Assembly: GCA_030278955.1 (NCBI GenBank)
Contig: JAOANR010000003.1
Location: 61,311,628-61,375,627 of the forward strand
Length of the DNA: 64,000 bases
Reading direction: 5' to 3'
Origin: Hygrophila difformis
Taxonomy: Eukaryota > Streptophyta > Magnoliopsida > Lamiales > Acanthaceae
Part shown: positions 58,327 through 64,000 of the stretch, one piece after another
Position numbering within the stretch: position 1 is the first letter of the stretch
How the letters are laid out: the number at the start of each line of letters is the position of its first letter
Program-made: the position numbers and the translations under genes
The notes under the pieces: generated by a model
The model's database searches: none
What the model was told of the DNA's origin: nothing
Seen by the model: the letters and a program-made list of their open reading frames with translations, nothing else

Positions 58327-59638
58327 CACCTACAAATTACGGCAATATGCCACTTTGGACACAACACACTTTTATCAACATCCTAGGACGATAGTGTTAT
58401 AACATATATATCTTTGGTGACGATAGTGTTAGGACATTATGATTAAATTAAATCACTTGTATGACCTATTCTAAGCAAAGTCATTTCTTTAAGTAAATTT
58501 AATTACATTATGCGTTTTGGTAGGAGATTAGTTATATATATCAAAGGTTGGTGCATTCAAATAAGGCTCCTAAACATAACTTATAAGAATTATCCAATTG
58601 GGTGAGATAAATGCTATTAATTTCAACTTAAAAAAACTATGTCGACATAATAAATTGTTTCACTTACCCTAAACAATTCAACTCAAATAAACTATATCTC
58701 AAATCAACTTTTGGAATGATACATCTAAAACTTTCAATACAAGATCAACATACAACGACAACATATGCACGTAGAATCTCAAATCGAACAAAATCAACAT
58801 TTACATTTGAAAATGGCATATCTTTCTCATACGGAATCCAAATTGAGCATAACATATATGAAAGTTCATCTACTCGACGAGAGTATTCTACATATGAGCT
58901 TACAATTTCAAGATTCCAAATAATGTGTTCGTAATACGACAAAACAGCCATATTGGGTATTTGAGACGTCCGAAAAAGTTCAATTTTTAACATTTTCGCC
59001 TTCAAACACATTTGAGTACACAATTTCAATCCAAAAAAACCGAAGTGCGTCAATTTTAGGTGTTACGAGCAACGACAAAATTAAGCGAACGAGAAAGCCA
59101 ACTAAATTCAACATACAACAAAAAACACATAGAAAACAAACCATAAAACAGTCCGGAAATTCGATTGTATGCAACGAATGGAAATAATTTGTGAATCGAA
59201 TACCTCAATGTAGTGATCGAATGGAAGGTTGCACTCGGATCGAAGGGCTCCGACGGGCAGGGCAGGGGGTGGCGACTCGGTGGCTGCCAGACAGCGGGAG
59301 GCGTGAGGCTAGGGAGGGCAGTCGGCGGCGCAGGAATGCGTGGTGGGGCGGAGCTCGGGCGGCCGGCGCTGGTCGTGGCGACGGCGGTGCTCGAATGGGA
59401 CAGGGGGCAGGCGGCGATGGTGGTGGAGCGGCTGCTCTCGAGCGCCCTTCGGTGGAGCGAACCTCGTCCCGCTTGAATGGAGGTTGGTCGGCGGTGGTCG
59501 GGGGATGGTCGGCGGCGAACGGAGTCGGGGTGGTGGTCGGGGCGGTGGTGGTTTGTGGGAGGGAACGGGGGGAGTAAGAATTGGGGGGAGTAAGAAAAAA
59601 TGTCGCCGTTTACAGCGATTTGGGGCTGTAATAGAGCC
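58327..59638 (-). other. CACTA 5' upstream region, no gene
   Basis: AT-rich promoter-like sequence to about 59200, then a very GC- and GGC-rich block (59200-59580). The long open frames in that block are a composition effect. Confidence 0.5.
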
Positions 59639-59848
59639 CTAGGTTACCGACCGCAATCCGGTCGGCATTGCGGTCGGTATCACCGACCGCATTAATTGCG
59701 GTCGGTAGCCTGGTCGTTTCTGTGTGGAGGCCCAAAAACGGCTACTTTTTACCGACCGCTGCATGCGGTCGGTGGAGCGGTCGGGAAATCCGACCCGTGT
59801 GTTGTCGGTCGGCGATTTCGGTCGGCGATTCCTTTTTTTCTTGTAGTG
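59639..59848 (-). mobile_element. CACTA 5' terminus with subterminal repeats
   Basis: Minus strand starts CACTACAAGAAAAAAAGG at 59848. Within 200 bases are many copies of ACCGACCGC / GCGGTCGGT in both orientations, the usual transposase-binding subterminal repeats. The same words occur at 15060-15171. Confidence 0.8.
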
Positions 59849-60139
59849 GAGGGTTTCGGGTTTTGCAAAAGTGGGGCAATGGCGATAATGGCTTGGATGG
59901 CAAACTCTAGACGGATTTGATGTCATCCTTCAATTGAAATCTTAGCAGTACGGATTTAGTCCATTACCATATTTCTGCTTACTGCTGGTTGAGTACTCCA
60001 CCCATTATGGTTTTGCTTTTGGTTGTAAGAAATGTCTCAGGCGCTGCGCATGTGGCTTGTTGCAATATTGTGTAGTTGTAACCCGTTTTGGTTAAATATA
60101 AATATACTTCTTTCCCTCAAAAAAAAAAAAAAAAAAAAA
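59849..60139 (+). pseudogene. LINE-like 3' end with poly-A tail
   Basis: About 270 bases ending TTCTTTCCCTC and then about 20 A (60119-60139). The layout fits the 3' end of a 5'-truncated LINE. Coding similarity is too weak to be sure. Confidence 0.4.
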
Positions 60140-60634
60140 GTGAACCGTTGGAGATGCTGGCTGTTGAACTGCAACTTTACCCATATCTCACGCGAGCACA
60201 ATGCACCCTAGGTGGTTCATGCAACATGTTTGATCATCAGTGTTAGAACTTCCGTTAAAATCTTGACTCAACACATATGTGATAAGTCATGGTTTCAGAT
60301 ATGCACAGATGCCTCTAAAATAGCCCTTCATAAGTACTCTAAAAAAAAATTAAAATGTGAGGTCAGAATAAGGATAAACATGAAAATTTATTGTGAAAAA
60401 AAGCGTATATAAAAATGTTTTTGAAAATCAAATATTTTCATTCTTTCGAAAATGAAAATAATACTCCCAGATATCGAAATACCCCTTCATAAATAATGAA
60501 GGGAAATGAATGAAATTAGTTTTTTGGAAGCTTAAAACGACATTTAGATAAATAGAACTCATGCTAAACACGGAAGCAAACATTTTTGAGGCATTCATGC
60601 TTATCTATGATGCAAATTATTAATATATTATTGT
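60140..60634. other. No recognisable feature
   Basis: AT-rich intergenic sequence. Confidence 0.4.
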
Positions 60635-60979
60635 GGAAAAAAAGCCCTAATGGTCCCATAATTTCATTTATTTTTCTAAATCATCCCATAAAAAATGAAA
60701 TAACTCAATTTATCCAATAAATATGCTAATCATAGCATAATCCATCCCATCCACCTTAATGACAATAAACGCTGACGTGGCAGTTGATGGTGTTACCACG
60801 TCAAACTCATTAGACGCAGTAATCCACTGCCACATCAGCATTAATTGTCATTAATTAGATGGTACGGTGATGAGATGGACTGGGTTAAGATTAGCAAGTT
60901 ACCGGAGGGATTGGGTTAATTCATTTATTATAGGATGGTTTGAAACAAAATTGTGGGATCATTAGGTTCTTTTTCTTCC
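60635..60979. mobile_element. MULE-type MITE with 10-bp TSD
   Basis: Starts GGAAAAAAAGCCCTAATGG, ends with its imperfect inverse, flanked by ATATTATTGT (60625-60634 and 60980-60989). Same family type as 15799 and 16295. Confidence 0.85.
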
Positions 60980-61182
60980 ATATTATTGTAGTATATACTT
61001 AACTTTATATATTATTAATATTGTCACAAAAAAAAACTTTATATATTATTAATATTAATATTAATATATTATTGTATATCTGATAAGGTAAAATCTTTTT
61101 CAATTTCCTTCTCATATTGTCATTTGGCAAGTATGATCAAAATCTTTGGGATTATTAACTTGCTATGCGATTTTATATACAT

Positions 61183-61934
61183 ATTAATACTGGCCAAATG
61201 ACAATATTATGAGAAGGAAAGAGAATCACTGAATCTTCTCCCTTAATAATGAATCACTGAACCAATTTTAATAAAAATCGAAAAAAATTCAGTTTTTGTG
61301 TCGTATAAGGGCATTCTATCTTCAACTTTTGGTCCGGCATTCAAGCTCATATTTGGGGAAAAATATTGTCAAATCCAAATTTCAGAAATCAGAAAATTGA
61401 TTATAAATATGTACAATGGAATCAAGGAAAGTGAATCGCTGAACCTTCCCTTAATATTTTTCATATTTATTACAGTAAAAGTATAGCGGCTGACATTTTC
61501 TCCTATATATAATTAGAGAGTGACAGACATACAAATGCAAATACATCAAACCACCAATTTCACAGCACGACATAGATACCTAAGAAGCCATATTGAGTCG
61601 CAACGCAATTGTCTTTGTCCTCCTCGCTCTTGTATTCGCCTTTGGTACGATTAATTTGTTTTCTTCCAAAATTCGGCTCTATATATTCCATTCATTTTCA
61701 AATACATTGCAATTGATCTTCTTTTGTCAGTTTTAATTTTATTTTTTTAAATGCATTGGTTGAACCTGTTTAACATATATATATAATAATTTAGCTACCA
61801 AATTCGATAGCTAAATCATTATTAGCAGCTAATAATACTCGGTAGTCGTTAAACTTTAGGTGTCCAACAAGTTGCTACTGAATGTCGTTAGCTATCAAAT
61901 TCGGTAGCTAAATCATTTTTTCTTTCCTTTAGTG
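61183..61934 (+). repeat. Segmental duplication block 2, copy 2
   Basis: Matches 46079-46990. It lacks the SINE and so shows the pre-insertion state. Confidence 0.85.
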
Positions 61935-62219
61935 AGAGGGTTCGTGCATTTCATTATCCACTAACCATATATTGAAGCAATTAATTCGCTCTTCTTTAAC
62001 CGATGATGGACGATTGCAGTTATTGATAACGGCGCGTTGGTGAAGGGTGAAAACATCGGCCCTTTAAAGAAGCAATGCGAGGCTGGGTTGGGCGAGTGCA
62101 ATTCTCAAGAAGAATGTGATAAGGCATGTCGAGACAAATTTTCGGATGTTTGGGTTGCCAAGTGCGCTCAGCCCTGGGGTGGCATACCATCCTTTTGTAC
62201 TTGTGTTCATGGTTGCTAG
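61593..62219 (+). pseudogene. DEFL3, defensin-like gene with lost ATG
   Basis: Exon 1 (61593-61644) matches DEFL2 exon 1 but the ATG is TTG; an in-frame TAA lies four codons upstream and no in-frame ATG follows in exon 1. Exon 2 (62020-62219), after GATTGCAG, joins in phase and encodes NGALVKGENIGPLKKQC and a complete mature peptide: C-x6-C-x5-C-x3-C-x11-C-x10-C-x-C-x3-C, ending VHGC-stop. Signal peptide, splice sites and all eight Cys are otherwise intact, so the loss may be recent, or a non-AUG start is used. The TATA box is at 61504. The mature sequence is closer to DEFL4 than to DEFL1/2. Confidence 0.7.
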
Positions 62220-62445
62220 CTGAAGAACTTCCTACCCAGAAGGATACACATGTGGATTATATATGATTACAACCTAGGAACACGAAGAATAACAAAAGTG
62301 ATTCCAATCGAGGATTTTGAAGTTTTGGTTATGAGTTCCCTTGTAATAAAGTTGGATGTCACGTGTTTCTTGATGTTGTTATAATTAATAATTCCCTTAA
62401 TAAAATTTATTTTTATGCTTCTTTTTTTTAATTTAATGTGTTATA
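62220..62445 (+). other. DEFL3 3' flank
   Basis: AT-rich 3' flank with AATAAA-like signals near 62345 and 62399. No other feature. Confidence 0.4.
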
Positions 62446-62632
62446 CTCCCTCCGTCCCACTCCAAGTGTCTTGTTACTGTTGGGCACGGGAATTAAGGTA
62501 GAGTTGGTTTGTGAGTATATGGTGCGGTCCACATTGTTGGAGGGGAAAATTATTTCTATTTATAAAAAGAAAACACTTATAATGGGACATCCAAAAATAG
62601 TAAGTAGGACATTTGGAATGGGACGGAGGGAG
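62446..62632. mobile_element. Stowaway-type MITE, copy 2
   Basis: Same termini as 50338-50527 with TA on both sides. The two copies differ by only a few bases, so both moved recently. Confidence 0.92.
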
Positions 62633-63510
62633 TAATACCTAAGAAGACTATCAAGCTTCATGCTTTGAGTCACAATCCAATAAGACAACAACTCATTTGA
62701 ATACTCCATGAATTTATGGTAAGTAAATAATATAAAAAATGGAATATTTAAACTAATTTTGGCGGGCACGAACATCGCCATATCCAGGACCAAGATGTAA
62801 GAGATGATGAGGCCACCTGATTACCTAACCAACAAAGACCGGAGGAAGCCATGTAACATCCAAATTGAATCACCCTAGCTAACCTTATCTTGGACACTTG
62901 GATTTAAAACTAAGAATATGCTCACCAATTCACGCCGAATATCGGCTGGAATAATGGTATATATGCAGGTCAGGGGGCAGATAATCGAATTAGGTTAATT
63001 AGGGGGCGAGAAGACGATATTGGTTAAATTGGGATATTCCGAGGAGAGGAAAATTTTAGTTATTAGCAAAGTCAAAAGACGAAACTGGTAACTAAGAATA
63101 CTTACAGGACTAATAGGACTAATATTGTTTTTATTCCATGCGTGATGAGTACGTGCATTGGCATTTATGTCCGATCGTGCAACCAGTTTTCAGTGTTCAG
63201 GGGTTTTACATTACATGTCGGCTTTAGACAACTAGTCAAACAAAAGATTAACTAAACACAGAGTTGACGAAATGTGAATTTTGACGTACTATCAATCCAT
63301 TTGTCAAACCAATTAAAATCTTCTAGGTAAGCAAATTTTGAATTGGTCAACAATCATGTAAATCTGTACAAAATCATGAAATCTCATTATTACTAGAATT
63401 TACCCAAATTATTATCATTAAAAAAATATGAGTGAAACAATCTATCTGCAATGATTAATTACATTTGACGAATTACAAAGATTGTACAAAATGAGAAACT
63501 GCAAAAATTT
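62633..63510. other. Intergenic region between DEFL3 and DEFL4
   Basis: No gene, repeat end or RNA found by reading. Confidence 0.4.
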
Positions 63511-63596
63511 TCTCCTATATAAAATTAAAGTATCAGAAGTACAAATGCAAATACATCACACAACATATCATTTCAAGAACAAAATATATATTAGCA

Positions 63597-64000
63597 ATGA
63601 GTCCCAAAAGGATTGTCTTTCTCCTCTTCACTATTGGATTCGCCTTTGGTATGATTAAATTGTTTACTTTCTACATTTTGTTTCATTCTAATCATTTTAA
63701 ATACTGCTGCAAATGCAATTGTTTTATGTTGCTTTCAAATTTTCTAATATTGGTGAACTTATCTTCTTCGCTAATTCGCTTTCAATTAACCTAGAGTGTT
63801 TATTGATCGGCGTTGAATGGTTGCAGTGATTTATAATGGTGCATTGGTGAAGAGTAGAAATATCGACCCACTTGCGAAGAAATGTGAATTTGGGTTTGTC
63901 ATGGGTCCGTGCACATCTAAAGACCAATGTAATAAGGAATGTCAAGAAAGGTTTCCAATAGGTTTGGTTGATGCGACGTGTATTCCAAAGCGTTGTACTT
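63597..64000 (+). CDS. DEFL4, defensin-like gene, cut by window end
   Basis: TATA box at 63516-63524. Exon 1 (63597-63648) encodes the signal peptide MSPKRIVFLLFTIGFAF and ends in phase 1 at a GTATG donor. Exon 2 starts at 63827 after TTGCAG, in phase, and encodes NGALVKSRNIDPLAKKC followed by Cys residues at spacings C-x8-C-x5-C-x3-C-x12-C-x4-C. The window ends after the Thr codon of the expected C-x-C pair, so the last two cysteines are outside. Close to DEFL3 in layout and linker. It appears intact as far as visible. Confidence 0.75.

Noticed and set aside
58716..59174. 70-100 codon frames in the CACTA upstream region
   Set aside because: AT-rich shadow frames on both strands without recognised domains.
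59191..59642. Long Gly/Arg-rich frames in the GC-rich block
   Set aside because: Open in several frames at once, low-complexity, located in the CACTA 5' region.

Overview
The window looks like nuclear DNA from a flowering plant, probably a dicot: it has plant-type Ty1/copia polyproteins, a giant-LTR element with a Tat/Ogre-like primer site, plant CACTA, MULE, hAT-like, Stowaway and Helitron elements, LINEs and SINEs, and small intron-containing genes for secreted cysteine-rich (defensin-like, DEFL) peptides. The species cannot be named from the sequence. Host genes are few and most of the 64 kb is nested transposable elements.

Layout. 1-2586: 5' part of a copia polyprotein (minus strand, two in-frame stops). 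3502-4900: non-autonomous Helitron. 5410-11377: FAR1-related gene fragment split by a young, complete but defective copia element A (5515-10846, TSD AAATT). 11689-12676: a small secreted-peptide gene followed by a DEFL mature-peptide exon. 13529-14006: solo LTR. 14830-16810: G-tract, CACTA end, SINEs, two MULE-type MITEs and a duplicated promoter fragment. 17838-18190: possible TRIM. 19086-42570: a three-level nest, a LINE interrupted by copia B (19555-42522, TSD AATAT), itself interrupted by giant-LTR element C (20825-38328, TSD GGAGT, LTRs of about 4.5 kb, one large spliced ORF, no visible gag-pol). 42701-44969: inverted Helitron relative carrying a SINE. 44983-46072: hAT-like element with a LINE fragment. 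46676-47296: intact DEFL gene. 48257-49706: LINE with TSD. 50338-57778: Stowaway MITE, then a relic copia D whose LTR holds a Pack-MULE carrying a fasciclin-like arabinogalactan gene fragment (51022-52832) and a 4.5-kb solo LTR related to element C (53216-57737). 57779-59848: CACTA transposase N-terminus and 5' terminus. 60635-60979: MULE MITE. 61593-62219 and 63597-64000: two more DEFL genes, the first lacking its ATG and the second cut by the window end.

Four DEFL loci form a dispersed tandem cluster that grew by segmental duplication: block 12402-14395 matches 47008-50160, and block 46079-46990 matches 61183-61934. DEFL2 is therefore a mosaic of the two other loci. Because the blocks are duplicated, several insertions (solo LTR, LINE, SINE) can be checked against an empty site inside the same window.

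The most unusual signal is in the giant LTRs. Element C and the solo LTR at 53216-57737 share flanking LTR sequence, but at the same two positions they carry dense arrays of nested inverted repeats built from different words (TTGTCGCGGAAC-type in C, ACGACGTGATCC-type in the solo LTR). The hairpin layout seems kept while the sequence is replaced. A third C-type array inside element C sits directly before a TATA box and the first exon of its spliced ORF.
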